Source: Variovorax sp. J2L1-78
GTDB lineage: Bacteria; Pseudomonadota; Gammaproteobacteria; Burkholderiales; Burkholderiaceae_C
Length of the DNA stretch: 64,000 nucleotides
Assembly: GCF_030317205.1 (NCBI RefSeq)
Contig: NZ_JASZYB010000001.1
Location: forward strand, 930,001 to 994,000
Direction of reading: 5' to 3'
Positions 1 through 8,736 of the stretch are shown one piece after another (positions within the stretch are counted from its first letter, which is position 1; every line of letters begins with the position of its first letter). The notes beneath the pieces are model-generated. The model was not told the DNA's origin. It saw nothing but the letters and a program-made list of their open reading frames with translations, and ran no database searches. The position numbers and the translations under genes are program-made.

Positions 1-248
1 AGCTCGTAGTCGTAGGTCAGCAGCCCCTCGACGATCTTCGGGCCGATCTCGGCGTTGCCACCGGCCGTGGTCGTGAGCGGCACGATCGACGAGGGCACGG
101 GGTTGATCAGCCAGGTCAGCGTGCCGCCCGGCCGCGGCTGGGCCGTGGCGGTCAGCGCCGCGAAGGCAAAAGAAGCGGCGGCGGCGGCGACCACGGCCGA
201 TGCCGCGCGCTGCGGCATCGGCCGCGTGGAAGTCCAAGGTGTCGTCAT
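1..248 (-). CDS. ABC transporter substrate-binding protein, family 5 (5' part only)
   Basis: This gene runs off the left edge of the window; only the first 82 codons are present. The visible protein has an Ala-rich hydrophobic signal segment (about residues 15-38, ending near Ala-Gln-Pro) followed by the segment RPGGTLTWLINPVPSSIVPL, which is the usual start of mature DppA/OppA-type periplasmic receptors, and then a stretch reading KIVEGLLTYDYE. By family it would bind a peptide, opine or small organic solute for an inner-membrane Dpp-type permease. It is transcribed away from the amidohydrolase operon. AGAGAAAAG lies a few bases before the ATG. The substrate cannot be told. Confidence 0.8.
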   Translation of the reverse strand, partial: MTTPWTSTRPMPQRAASAVVAAAAASFAFAALTATAQPRPGGTLTWLINPVPSSIVPLTTTAGGNAEIGPKIVEGLLTYDYE

Positions 249-297
249 GTCTTTTCTCTGAAGGCCGGAGGGACCGCTTCACATGCAGCGGCGTCGC

Positions 298-326
298 AGG
301 TTAGCCGCGCGCTCCGGCAGGCCAAA
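298..326 (-). promoter_or_regulatory. Candidate promoter for the receptor gene ending at 248
   Basis: Read on the minus strand there is TTTGGC (326-321), a 17-nt spacer and TAACCT (303-298), about 50 nt ahead of the ATG. The same layout (TTGG-like -35, 17 nt, TA-N-C/T-CT) recurs in front of several other sulfur-related genes in this window. Not experimentally supported. Confidence 0.4.
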
Positions 327-432
327 CAATGGATGCGCGCTTCGATATCTGTTTTTCCTGCATGCGTGGCGTGCCCTCTCCGCGTGGCCGTGCCTTATGC
401 ACGCACCGGCTAAGCAATCCCAAAAGCCTTCT

Positions 433-461
433 TTGGCGAGTGCACGGCCCGCGCGTAGCCT
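433..461 (+). promoter_or_regulatory. Candidate promoter of the amidohydrolase-ABC operon
   Basis: TTGGCG (433-438), 17-nt spacer, TAGCCT (456-461), 34 nt before the ATG at 495. It fits the TTGG-N19-TAGCCT pattern seen at other loci here. A good ribosome site (GAGGAAT) follows just before the start codon. Confidence 0.45.
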
Positions 462-494
462 GAACGGCTCCTGTCTCCACCGAGGAATCCACAG

Positions 495-2012
495 ATGAAC
501 GATCGTTTGAAACCCGTGCACGCTTCGCGCTCCGCCGCCGTCAAGGCCGGCCTCGACCATCCCGTGATCGACACGGATGTCCACGTCAACGACTTCGCCC
601 CGGTGCTGGAGGACTACGTGGCGCAGTACGGCGGCGTCAAGCTGGTCGATGCGCTTCGCAAGGCGCTGGGCGGGCGCTTCGTCACGCGCAACGGCGGCGG
701 CAAGGACTGGTACCAGCAGAGCGCCGAGGAGCGCCAGTTCCACCGCACGCTGCGCGCGCCCTGGTGGGCCCGCGTGACGCGCAACACCTACGACCTGGCC
801 ACCTACACGCTGCCCGCCTTGCTGCACGAGCGCCTGGGCGAACAGGGCTCGGACTACTCGATCCTGTTCCCCAACGATGTGCTGTCGCCAGCCGCTGCCG
901 GCAGCGAATACCGCCAGCCGCTGCACCGCGCGATCAACCACTTCCATGCCGACCAGTACCGGCCGTATGCCGACCGCCTGACGCCGGTCGCGGGCATCCC
1001 GCTGCACACGCCGCAGGAAGGCATCGAGGAGCTCGAGTTCGCGGTCAAGACGCTCGGCCTGAAGGTGATCAACATCGCCGGCGGCGTGCGCCGGCCGATC
1101 CGCGCCATCGCCGAGAAGTACCCGGCGAAGGAACACCCCGAGATCGCCAAGCAGGTCGGCTACATCGATTTCTACGGCATCGACAGCGAGCACGACTACG
1201 ACCCGTTCTGGGCCAAGGTGGTCGAGCTCGGCGTGCCGGTCACCACGCATTACGGCAGCCAGGGGTGGACGGGGCGCCAGTCGATCAGCAACTACATGAA
1301 CAACCACATCGGCCACTTCGCCGACGGCTCGCAGGCCTTCGCCAAGGCGCTGTTCTTCGGCGGCGTCACGCGGCGCTTTCCGGGTCTGCGCGTGGGCCTG
1401 CTCGAAGGTGGTGCCGACTGGGGCTCGCACGTCTACACCCATCTCGTGGACCGCTGGGAGAAGCGCAACAGGCATGCCGTGCGCAACTACGATCCGGCCG
1501 AGGCCGACGTCGAACTGCTCGCCTCGCTGTTCAAGCAATACGGCGGCGACTTCGTCAAGGGCCGCACGCTGGACAAGGCCACGCTGCTGCGCGACAGCCT
1601 GGGCATTTCCGCGTTGCCCCACAGCCGCGAACCGAACGAGTCGGAGATCGACGACTTCGCGCTGGCCGGCATCGAGAAGGTGGAGGACATCCGCGACCGC
1701 TGGGTGAACAACTTCTACTTCGGCTCGGAGGCCGATGACCGCACGGTGGCCGCTGCCTTCAACGACAAGGTGAATCCGCTGGGCACGAAGATCAACGCGA
1801 TCTGGTCGTCCGACGTGGGCCACTGGGACGTGCCCGAGTTCACCGAGCCGCTGGCCGAGACCTGGGACCTGGTGCAGCAGGGCGTGATCTCCGCTGCCGA
1901 CTTCAAGGCCTTCGTCTTCGACAACCCGCACCGCTTCTACACCGAGGCGAATCCGCGCTTCTTCGAAGGCACCGAGGTCGGCCGTAAGCTCGGCCTGAAG
2001 GGTACGGCATGA
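495..2012 (+). CDS. Amidohydrolase family protein (amidohydrolase 2 type)
   Basis: A 505-residue TIM-barrel metal-dependent hydrolase. The N-terminal Asp-Val-His motif (residues 28-30, in VIDTDVHVND), a mid-protein His in TTHYGSQGW and a late Asp in WSSDVGHWD are the expected metal ligands of the amidohydrolase-2 family, whose members hydrolyse or decarboxylate small organic acids. No signal peptide is seen, so it is probably cytoplasmic. GAGGAAT precedes the ATG. It is the first gene of an operon with an SsuABC-like importer (next gene overlaps by 4 nt), so it probably processes the imported compound or its oxidation product. The exact substrate is unknown; the family is clear. Confidence 0.8.
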   Translation: MNDRLKPVHASRSAAVKAGLDHPVIDTDVHVNDFAPVLEDYVAQYGGVKLVDALRKALGGRFVTRNGGGKDWYQQSAEERQFHRTLRAPWWARVTRNTYDLATYTLPALLHERLGEQGSDYSILFPNDVLSPAAAGSEYRQPLHRAINHFHADQYRPYADRLTPVAGIPLHTPQEGIEELEFAVKTLGLKVINIAGGVRRPIRAIAEKYPAKEHPEIAKQVGYIDFYGIDSEHDYDPFWAKVVELGVPVTTHYGSQGWTGRQSISNYMNNHIGHFADGSQAFAKALFFGGVTRRFPGLRVGLLEGGADWGSHVYTHLVDRWEKRNRHAVRNYDPAEADVELLASLFKQYGGDFVKGRTLDKATLLRDSLGISALPHSREPNESEIDDFALAGIEKVEDIRDRWVNNFYFGSEADDRTVAAAFNDKVNPLGTKINAIWSSDVGHWDVPEFTEPLAETWDLVQQGVISAADFKAFVFDNPHRFYTEANPRFFEGTEVGRKLGLKGTA

Positions 2013-3094
2013 ACGGCATCCCACGGTGGCTGCGCTGGAGCGCGGCGCTGGCCATCGCCATCGCCACCTCGGCGCATGCGGCACCCGACACCATCCGCAT
2101 CGGGGTCGCCACCGCGGGCGGCGGCGACCCGGTCACCTGGGGCGGCTCGCCCGGCGGCGTGGCGCGCGTCAACAACTGGCTCGAAGAGGAATTCAAGGCC
2201 TCGGGCGTGAAGGTCGAATGGCTCTTCTTCAAGGGGGCCGGCCCGGCGGTGAACGAGGCGCTGTCGAACAAGCAGATCGACTTCGCCTACCAGGGCGACC
2301 TGCCGCAGATCGTCGGCCGCTCCAACGGGCTGAAGACCAAGCTGCTGCTGGTCAGCGGCGCGCGCAACAACCTCTATCTGGTGACGCCAACCCCGTCCGA
2401 CATCCGGTCGATCAAGGACCTGAGGGACCGCAACGTCTCGATCTTCCGCGGCACCAACGGGCACCTCGTTGCCATCAACGTGCTGGCCGCCAACGGGCTG
2501 GCCGAGCGCGACGTCAAGGGGGTGAATCTCGACGTCGGCAGCGCACAGGCGGCACTCGTTTCCAACGGCGTGGATGCGGCCTTCGGCGGCTACGAATGGT
2601 TCAAGGTGCGTGACCAGGGCCTGGCCAAGGTGGTGTACTCGACCCAGGGACAGGATCCGGCCTTCACGCGCCAGGCATCGCTGCTGGTGCGCAGCGACTT
2701 CGAGCAGGCCAACCCGGCCGAGGTGCAGCGCGTGGTCGACGTGTTCGTGCGCGCCGCGCGCTGGTCGTCGGACGAGAAGAACCGCGACGAGCTCTTTCGC
2801 ATCTGGGCACGCAGCGGCACGCCGGTCGCGTCCTGGGCGGCGGAGTTCGACCAGCAGCAGCTCGCGGTGCGCAACTCGCCGCTGGTCGACGACTTCATCG
2901 TCGCGCGCTACAAGGCCGTCGTGGCCGACGCGCTCAAGCTCAAGCTGATCCGCCGCGAGGTGTCGATCGACGACTGGTTCGACACGCGCTACCTGAAGGC
3001 GTCGCTGAAGAAGCAGGGCCTGGAGGACTATTGGACGGCCTTCGATGCAAAGGGCCAGCCCAAGAAGACGGGCTCGTCGATCGCCTCGCGATGA
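2009..3094 (+). CDS. ABC transporter substrate-binding protein, SsuA/TauA-like
   Basis: A 361-residue periplasmic receptor with a cleavable signal peptide (RWLRWSAALAIAIATSAHA). The mature part begins PDTIRIGVAT and contains the NMT1/SsuA-type fold seen in sulfonate, nitrate and taurine receptors (KGAGPAVNEALSNKQIDFAYQGD is the typical region). Its start overlaps the amidohydrolase stop (ATGA) and its stop overlaps the next permease start, so the genes are translationally coupled. The partners are two permeases and one ATPase directly downstream. Ligand inferred to be a sulfonate or similar anion from family and context, not from binding residues. Confidence 0.85.
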   Translation: MNGIPRWLRWSAALAIAIATSAHAAPDTIRIGVATAGGGDPVTWGGSPGGVARVNNWLEEEFKASGVKVEWLFFKGAGPAVNEALSNKQIDFAYQGDLPQIVGRSNGLKTKLLLVSGARNNLYLVTPTPSDIRSIKDLRDRNVSIFRGTNGHLVAINVLAANGLAERDVKGVNLDVGSAQAALVSNGVDAAFGGYEWFKVRDQGLAKVVYSTQGQDPAFTRQASLLVRSDFEQANPAEVQRVVDVFVRAARWSSDEKNRDELFRIWARSGTPVASWAAEFDQQQLAVRNSPLVDDFIVARYKAVVADALKLKLIRREVSIDDWFDTRYLKASLKKQGLEDYWTAFDAKGQPKKTGSSIASR

Positions 3095-3945
3095 GCGCGG
3101 AAGCCGAGCTGTCCGCAGTACTGCAGGGCGACGGCCAGCGCGAACCTGCGCGCGCATCGCGGGTCTGGCGGCGCCTCGCCGCGAGAGCGGCCGACACTGC
3201 CCTCCCCTGGCTGCTGCCCGTCGCGCTGGTGGCGCTGTGGGTCGCCGGCGCCGCGCAGGGCTGGATCTCGCCGCAGGTGCTGCCGCCGCCGCTCTTCGTC
3301 TGGGAAACCTTGCGCGACCTGGCGCTCGACGGCGACCTGTGGCGGCACGTGAGCACGAGTTTCATGCGCGTGGGCGTGGGCTTCGCCGTCGGCACCTCGC
3401 TCGGACTGGCGCTGGGTTCGGCCATGGGCCTGTCGCGCCGCTTCGAGGCTTACGTGCTGCCGACCTTCAATGCGCTGGTGCAGATCCCGGTGCTGGCGTG
3501 GCTGCCCTTCGTGCTGCTGATCGTGGGTATCGGCGAGCCGCTGAAGTACATCCTCATCGCCAAGGCGGCGCTGGTCCCGGTGGCGCTCAACACGCTGCAG
3601 GGCTTCCGGCAGACGCCCGTGGCGCTGCGCGAGGTCGGGCAGGTGTACGGCTACAGCCGGCGCCAGCAGGTGCTGGAGATCGTGCTGCCGCATGCCGTGC
3701 CCACGCTCTTCACCGGCATCCGCCTGGGGTTCACCAAGGCCTGGCTGTCGCTGGTGGTGGTGGAGCTGGTAGCCTCCAGCGAAGGCCTGGGCTACCTCAT
3801 CGTGTACGGCCGGCAGCTGTTCCAGCTCGACCTGGTGATGGCGGCCGTCATTGTGGTGGGCGCCATCGGCTATGCCATCGACCGGCTGCTCGACCGGCTC
3901 GAGACCACGGTGCATCGGCGCCGACCCGGCGGGGCTGCGCCATGA
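3091..3945 (+). CDS. ABC transporter permease, SsuC/TauC-like
   Basis: A 284-residue inner-membrane permease of the BPD_transp_1 family with about six membrane segments. The cytoplasmic coupling loop that contacts the ATPase is visible as EVGQVYGYSRRQQVLEIVLP, close to the EAA consensus. The start was set at ATG 3091, which overlaps the receptor stop; an in-frame ATG lies 60 nt upstream but would run into the receptor gene without a ribosome site. It is followed by a second, different permease, so the channel is likely a heterodimer, unlike the SsuC homodimer of E. coli. Confidence 0.88.
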   Translation: MSAEAELSAVLQGDGQREPARASRVWRRLAARAADTALPWLLPVALVALWVAGAAQGWISPQVLPPPLFVWETLRDLALDGDLWRHVSTSFMRVGVGFAVGTSLGLALGSAMGLSRRFEAYVLPTFNALVQIPVLAWLPFVLLIVGIGEPLKYILIAKAALVPVALNTLQGFRQTPVALREVGQVYGYSRRQQVLEIVLPHAVPTLFTGIRLGFTKAWLSLVVVELVASSEGLGYLIVYGRQLFQLDLVMAAVIVVGAIGYAIDRLLDRLETTVHRRRPGGAAP

Positions 3946-4757
3946 CCGGCGCCGCGCGAGACGCAGCCGAACTGGCGGTGGTGCAACCGCTGCGGCCCGA
4001 GCAGCGCGGCCGCTGGCGCGGCTTCGTGCTCCCGGTGGCGGCGGTGGCGCTGTGGTGGCTGCTGTCGTCGCTGGACATCGTCAACTCGGCCCTGCTGGTG
4101 TCACCGGCCAAGGTGTTCGACACCGCCGTCGAGCAGGTCGTGACCGGCCGGCTCTGGCGCGCCCTGAGCGCCAGCCTCGCGCGCGAGGCGACCGGCTTCA
4201 CGATCGGCACCGTGGCAGGCCTGCTGCTCGGCGCGCTGCTCGGCCTGTCGCCGCTGTTCAACCGTATCGTCGGCCCGAGCTTCAACACCTTCAAGCAGAT
4301 CTCGCTGTTCGCGTGGATTCCGCTCATCTCGGTCTGGTTCGGCCTGGGCGACGTCGCCAAGGTGGTGTTCCTCTCGCTGGCCGCCCTGGTGCCGGTGGTG
4401 GTGAACACCTGCGACGGCATCCGCACCGTGCCGCCCGGCCTGCTGGAGGTGGCGCGGGTGTTTGGCTTCACGCGCTGGCAGACGGTCACGCAGGTGGTGC
4501 TACCGGCGGCCCTGCCCTCGATCTTCACGGGCGTGTACCTCGCGCTCATCTATTCCTGGCTCGCGACCATCGGCGCCGAGTACCTGCTGGTGGCCGGCAA
4601 GGGCATCGGCAACACGCTGATCGAAGGCAGCGAGCATTTCCAGATGGACCTGGTCATGTTCGGCATGGTCGTGATCGGCACGGTCGGCTGGCTGATGAAT
4701 GCCTCGGCCCGCGCGCTGGAGCGCCGGCTGGCGCGCTGGACCGGACGCACAACCTGA
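3942..4757 (+). CDS. Second ABC transporter permease, SsuC/TauC-like
   Basis: A 271-residue permease of the same family as its upstream neighbour but clearly diverged in sequence. Membrane segments start around residue 25. The coupling-loop motif EVARVFGFTRWQTVTQVVLP is intact. The ATG overlaps the previous stop by 4 nt. Two permease genes with one ATPase gene imply that both subunits share an ATPase homodimer. The ATPase gene follows after 8 nt. Confidence 0.88.
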   Translation: MTGAARDAAELAVVQPLRPEQRGRWRGFVLPVAAVALWWLLSSLDIVNSALLVSPAKVFDTAVEQVVTGRLWRALSASLAREATGFTIGTVAGLLLGALLGLSPLFNRIVGPSFNTFKQISLFAWIPLISVWFGLGDVAKVVFLSLAALVPVVVNTCDGIRTVPPGLLEVARVFGFTRWQTVTQVVLPAALPSIFTGVYLALIYSWLATIGAEYLLVAGKGIGNTLIEGSEHFQMDLVMFGMVVIGTVGWLMNASARALERRLARWTGRTT

Positions 4758-4765
4758 GACCCCCG

Positions 4766-5629
4766 ATGAGCACCCTTTCGACATCCTCTGCCTCCCACGA
4801 ACTCGACATCCGCGGCCTCGGCAAGCGCTACACCCACGCGCAAGCCAGAAGCGGCGAGCTCCAGGTGCTCGAAGGCATCGACCTCAACGTGCCCGCGGGC
4901 CGCTTCGTGAGCATCGTGGGCGCCAGCGGCTGCGGCAAGTCGACGCTGTTGCGCCTCATCCTCGGGCTCGACAGCCAGTACGAGGGCCAGATCCTGCTCG
5001 GCGGCCAGCCCATCGCCGGCACCGGGCGCGAGCGAGGCATCGTCTTCCAGGACCACCGGCTCTTTCCCTGGCTCACGGTCGCGCAGAACATCGCCGTCGG
5101 CCTGCGCAATGCGCCCTTCACCGCCAAGGAGAAGGCCGAGCTGGTGGCCGAGCACGTGGCGCTGGTGGGTCTGAGTGGCTTCGAGCGCTCGTGGCCGCAC
5201 GAGATTTCAGGCGGCATGGCGCAGCGCGTGGCCATTGCACGCGGGTTGGTCAACCGCCCGCGCGTGCTGCTGCTCGACGAACCCTTCGGCGCACTCGACG
5301 CGCTCACCCGCTCGCGCCTGCAGAACGAGCTGCAGCGCATCTGGCAGAAGGAACGGATCACGATGCTGCTGGTCACCCACGACGTGGAAGAGGCGGTGTT
5401 CCTCGGCGACCGCGTGGTGGTGATGCAGCCATCGCCGGGGCGCATCCGGCGCATCGTCGACGTCGACCTTCCCCATCCGCGCAACCGCAGCGATCCGGCC
5501 TTCATCGCCCTGCGCGACGACGTGTTGAGCGACTTCCTCGACGTCGACCACGATCGCGTGCCGCTCGCCGTGCAGCCGGCCGGCGCGGCCGACGCCGCCC
5601 CGCCGTGGCGGCTGCAGCTGGCGTGGTGA
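4766..5629 (+). CDS. ABC transporter ATP-binding protein, SsuB/TauB-like
   Basis: A 287-residue ATPase that powers the importer encoded by the three preceding genes. Walker A is GASGCGKST (about residues 52-60), the signature is ISGGMAQRVAIARG, Walker B is VLLLDEPFGALDAL and the switch His lies in LLVTHDVEEAV. These are hallmark SsuB/TauB/NrtD-type sequences. Start chosen at ATG 4766 because the upstream permease ends at 4757. The last 25 residues are Ala/Asp-rich and variable in the family. Confidence 0.9.
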   Translation: MSTLSTSSASHELDIRGLGKRYTHAQARSGELQVLEGIDLNVPAGRFVSIVGASGCGKSTLLRLILGLDSQYEGQILLGGQPIAGTGRERGIVFQDHRLFPWLTVAQNIAVGLRNAPFTAKEKAELVAEHVALVGLSGFERSWPHEISGGMAQRVAIARGLVNRPRVLLLDEPFGALDALTRSRLQNELQRIWQKERITMLLVTHDVEEAVFLGDRVVVMQPSPGRIRRIVDVDLPHPRNRSDPAFIALRDDVLSDFLDVDHDRVPLAVQPAGAADAAPPWRLQLAW

Positions 5630-5691
5630 TCGCCGCGATCCGTTCTCCTGCCTTCTTCCCTTCTCCCCCTTTTTCTCGAGGCATTCGACCC

Positions 5692-7062
5692 ATGGCTTCA
5701 TCCCCCCGGCAGTTCAAGCTCGGCGCCTTCCTCATGCAGACCGGCCATCACATCGCGGCCTGGCGCCACCCGGGGGCCCAGGCCGACGCCGGGGTCAACT
5801 TCCGCCACTACGTCGCGCTCGCGCAGAAGGCGGAGGCGGCCAAGTTCGACGCCATCTTCCTGGCCGATTCCGTCGGCGTACGCAACAGCGACTTGGCGTC
5901 TCTTTCGCGCACCGCACGCAGCGACCATTTCGAGCCGCTCACCTTGCTCGCCGCCATCGCGGCGCTCACCGAGCGCATCGGACTCATCGCCACGGTGTCG
6001 ACGAGCTTCAACGAGCCTTTCAACGTGGCGCGCAAATTCGCCTCGCTCGACCAGATCAGCGGCGGGCGCTCGGGCTGGAACCTGGTGACCTCCAGCGGGA
6101 CCGGCGAGGCGCAGAACTTCAACCGCGACACGCATTTCGAGCACGCGCTGCGCTACGAGCGTGCCGCGGAATTCCACGACGTGGTCACCGGCCTGTGGGA
6201 CAGCTGGGAGGACGACAGCTTCGTGCGCGACAAGGAGAGCGGGCGCTATTTCGACGAGCACAAGCTGCACGTGCTCGGCCACAAGGGCAAACACTTCTCG
6301 GTGCGCGGTCCGCTGAACGTCGCCCGGTCGCCGCAGGGACGGCCGGTGGTGGTGCAGGCCGGCGCTTCCGAAGCCGGCCGCGACCTCGCCGCACGTACGG
6401 CCGAGGTCATCTTCGTCGCACACCAGACCTTCGACGAGGCGAAGTCCTTCTATGCCGACATCAAGGAACGGCTGCCGCGCCATGGCCGCCACCCCGACGA
6501 CGTGAAGATCATGCCCGGCATCTTCCCGGTGGTCGGCCGCACGCAGGCGGAAGCCGAGGAGAAGTTCGAGCAGCTGCAGGCACTGGTGCATCCGGTGGTC
6601 GGCATCTCGCTGTTGTCGAACGTGATCGGGGGCTTCGACCTCTCCGGCCTGCCGGTCGACGGGCCGCTGCCCGTCCTGCCGGAGACGAACGGGCCCAAGA
6701 GCCGCCAACGCCTGCTGCTCGACCTGGCACGCCGCGAGAACCTCAGCATCCGCGAGCTCTACCTGCGCATCGCCGGCGCGCGCGGCCACCAGCAGGTGGT
6801 GGGCACGCCCGCCAGCATTGCCGACCAGTTGCAGCAATGGTTCGAGGAAGGCGGCGCCGACGGCTTCAACATCATGGCCCCGTGGTTCCCGGGCGGCCTG
6901 GACGACTTCATCGCGCTCGTGCTGCCGGAACTGCGACGGCGCGGCCTGTTCCGCACCGAGTACGAAGGTCGCACGCTGCGCGATCACCTGGGGCTGCGGC
7001 GGCCGGTGCATCCCGCGCGTGCGGCGCACGTGGAGCGCGAGGCACAGCCTGCCGCTGCCTGA
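5692..7062 (+). CDS. FMN-dependent monooxygenase, NtaA/SnaA/DmoA type
   Basis: A 456-residue luciferase-like oxidoreductase. The opening FKLGAFLMQTGHHIAAWRHP, the segment ISGGRSGWNLVTSSG and the C-terminal LFRTEYEGRTLRDHLGL are typical of the nitrilotriacetate / dimethylsulfide / dibenzothiophene-sulfone monooxygenase A-component family. Such enzymes use FMNH2 and O2 to cleave C-N or C-S bonds and need a separate flavin reductase, which is not in this window. It lies 62 nt after the ATPase gene, probably in the same transcript. Two more homologues are at 23990 and 47108. The substrate is unknown; an organosulfur compound is likely from context. Confidence 0.87.
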   Translation: MASSPRQFKLGAFLMQTGHHIAAWRHPGAQADAGVNFRHYVALAQKAEAAKFDAIFLADSVGVRNSDLASLSRTARSDHFEPLTLLAAIAALTERIGLIATVSTSFNEPFNVARKFASLDQISGGRSGWNLVTSSGTGEAQNFNRDTHFEHALRYERAAEFHDVVTGLWDSWEDDSFVRDKESGRYFDEHKLHVLGHKGKHFSVRGPLNVARSPQGRPVVVQAGASEAGRDLAARTAEVIFVAHQTFDEAKSFYADIKERLPRHGRHPDDVKIMPGIFPVVGRTQAEAEEKFEQLQALVHPVVGISLLSNVIGGFDLSGLPVDGPLPVLPETNGPKSRQRLLLDLARRENLSIRELYLRIAGARGHQQVVGTPASIADQLQQWFEEGGADGFNIMAPWFPGGLDDFIALVLPELRRRGLFRTEYEGRTLRDHLGLRRPVHPARAAHVEREAQPAAA

Positions 7063-7123
7063 GTGCGCACGAGCACGCGCTTCCAACACCACCACTTGCC
7101 CTTCCACACACCGCACACACGCC

Positions 7124-8731
7124 ATGCTTTCTTCCCTGCTCGAGAAATTCAAGTTCGACCACCGGCTGCTCCACCTGGCGCTGGCCGCCCTGCCCTTCAC
7201 GGCCATGGCGCAGACGAAGGCGCCCGCGCCGCTGGACGGCGGCACGCTGACCTATGCGGTGGTGCAGGAACCCACGTCGCTGGTCTCCTTCCTCGACACC
7301 AAGACCGACAACCGCAACGTGAGCGCCAAGGTCACCGAAGGCCTGCTGCGCTACGACGCGAAGTTCAACCCGCAGCCGCTGCTGGCGACCGCGTGGGAGG
7401 TGAGCGCGGATGGCCTGAAGTACAGCTTCAAGCTGCGCCCCGGCGTGAAATTCCACGACGGGCGCGACTTCACCGCCGAAGACGTGCGCTACGCGGTGCT
7501 GACGCAGAAGAAGCAGGGCCCGCGTGGGCGCATCACGCTGGCCAATGTGGAGCGTGTGGACGCACCCGACCCGCTCACCGCCGTGATCGTGCTGAGCAAG
7601 CCCGCGCCCTTCCTGCTGAAGGCACTGTCGTCGGCCGAGCTGCCGATCGTGCCGGCGCACCGCTACGCCGACGGCGAGCCGCTCGGCAGCCCCAACATCA
7701 CGGCGCCCGTGGGCACCGGCCCCTTCGTGTTCGAGGAATGGGTGCGTGGCAGCCACCTGGTGCTGCGCAAGAACCCGAACTACTGGCGCAAGGGCTTTCC
7801 GCACCTGGACCGCGTGATCGTGAAGTTCATTCGCGATCCGGCCGCCCTCTCCACCGCGGTGGAGACTGGCGAAGTCGACGTGGCCCAGGGGGTCGCGCTG
7901 GCCGACCTGGAGCGTCTGGCCGCGAACCCGAAGCTCAAGGTGGACGACAGCTACGACGGCTTCCTGAACAACGCGTCCTTCCTGGAGTTCAACGTCGAGA
8001 ACCCGGTGCTGGCGAAGCCCCAGGTACGCCACGCCATCGCGCAGGCCATCGACCGAAACTTCATCCGCAACACCATCTACTACAAGCGCACGGAGGTGGT
8101 GAATTCGCCCGTGCCGCGCGTGCTCGCCGACTACTACGACGACAGCACCTTCCACTACCCCTTCGACGTGGCGGCGGCCAACCGCCTGCTCGACGAAGCG
8201 GGCCAGCCCCGGCAGGCCAACGGCCAGCGCTTTTCGCTGCGGCTGAGCTACATCCCCGGCGCGGAGTTCAAGCGCACCACCGACTACCTGCGCTCGGCCC
8301 TGGCGCGCGTGGGCATCAAGGTCGAGGTGGTGGACGGCGACCTGCCCACCTTCTTAAAGCGCGTCTACACCACGCGCGACTTCGACATCAACATCAACGG
8401 CCTGGGCCGCCTGTTCGATCCGACGGTGGGCGTGCAGCGCTTCTACTGGGGCGACGGCGTGCGCAACCCGCTGATCTGGATCAACGGCGCGCGTTACGAC
8501 AACCCGCAGGTCGACGCGCTGTTCCGCCAGGCGGCCGTGGAGGTCGATGCCGGCCGGCGCGCCGTGCAGTTCAAGCAGATCCAGCAGATCGTCGGGCGCG
8601 AGCTTCCGGTGCTGCCGCTGGTCACCGTGCCCTCCATCCACGTGCTCAACAAGCGCGTGCACGATTTCTACAACAGCATCGACCTGGCGGCCGGCGACCT
8701 GGCCGACGCATGGGTCGAACCGAAGAAGTGA
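7124..8731 (+). CDS. ABC transporter substrate-binding protein, family 5 (DppA/OppA-like)
   Basis: A 535-residue periplasmic receptor. After a signal segment (residues about 12-29, ending AMAQ), the mature protein starts with GGTLTYAVVQEPTSLVSF and contains the family-5 block YSFKLRPGVKFHDGRDFTAE. Members bind peptides, glutathione, nickel chelates or opines. No Dpp-type permease is adjacent. The nearest permease set without its own receptor is the minus-strand cluster at 12873-16628, so this may be its receptor. Start chosen at the ATG giving the signal peptide. Amidase follows after 5 nt. Confidence 0.85.
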   Translation: MLSSLLEKFKFDHRLLHLALAALPFTAMAQTKAPAPLDGGTLTYAVVQEPTSLVSFLDTKTDNRNVSAKVTEGLLRYDAKFNPQPLLATAWEVSADGLKYSFKLRPGVKFHDGRDFTAEDVRYAVLTQKKQGPRGRITLANVERVDAPDPLTAVIVLSKPAPFLLKALSSAELPIVPAHRYADGEPLGSPNITAPVGTGPFVFEEWVRGSHLVLRKNPNYWRKGFPHLDRVIVKFIRDPAALSTAVETGEVDVAQGVALADLERLAANPKLKVDDSYDGFLNNASFLEFNVENPVLAKPQVRHAIAQAIDRNFIRNTIYYKRTEVVNSPVPRVLADYYDDSTFHYPFDVAAANRLLDEAGQPRQANGQRFSLRLSYIPGAEFKRTTDYLRSALARVGIKVEVVDGDLPTFLKRVYTTRDFDININGLGRLFDPTVGVQRFYWGDGVRNPLIWINGARYDNPQVDALFRQAAVEVDAGRRAVQFKQIQQIVGRELPVLPLVTVPSIHVLNKRVHDFYNSIDLAAGDLADAWVEPKK

Positions 8732-8736
8732 CCGCC

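Noticed and set aside
279-2084. A 601-codon minus-strand frame opposite the amidohydrolase
   Set aside because: The plus-strand product has clear metal-binding motifs, a ribosome site and operon overlap; the opposite frame has none.
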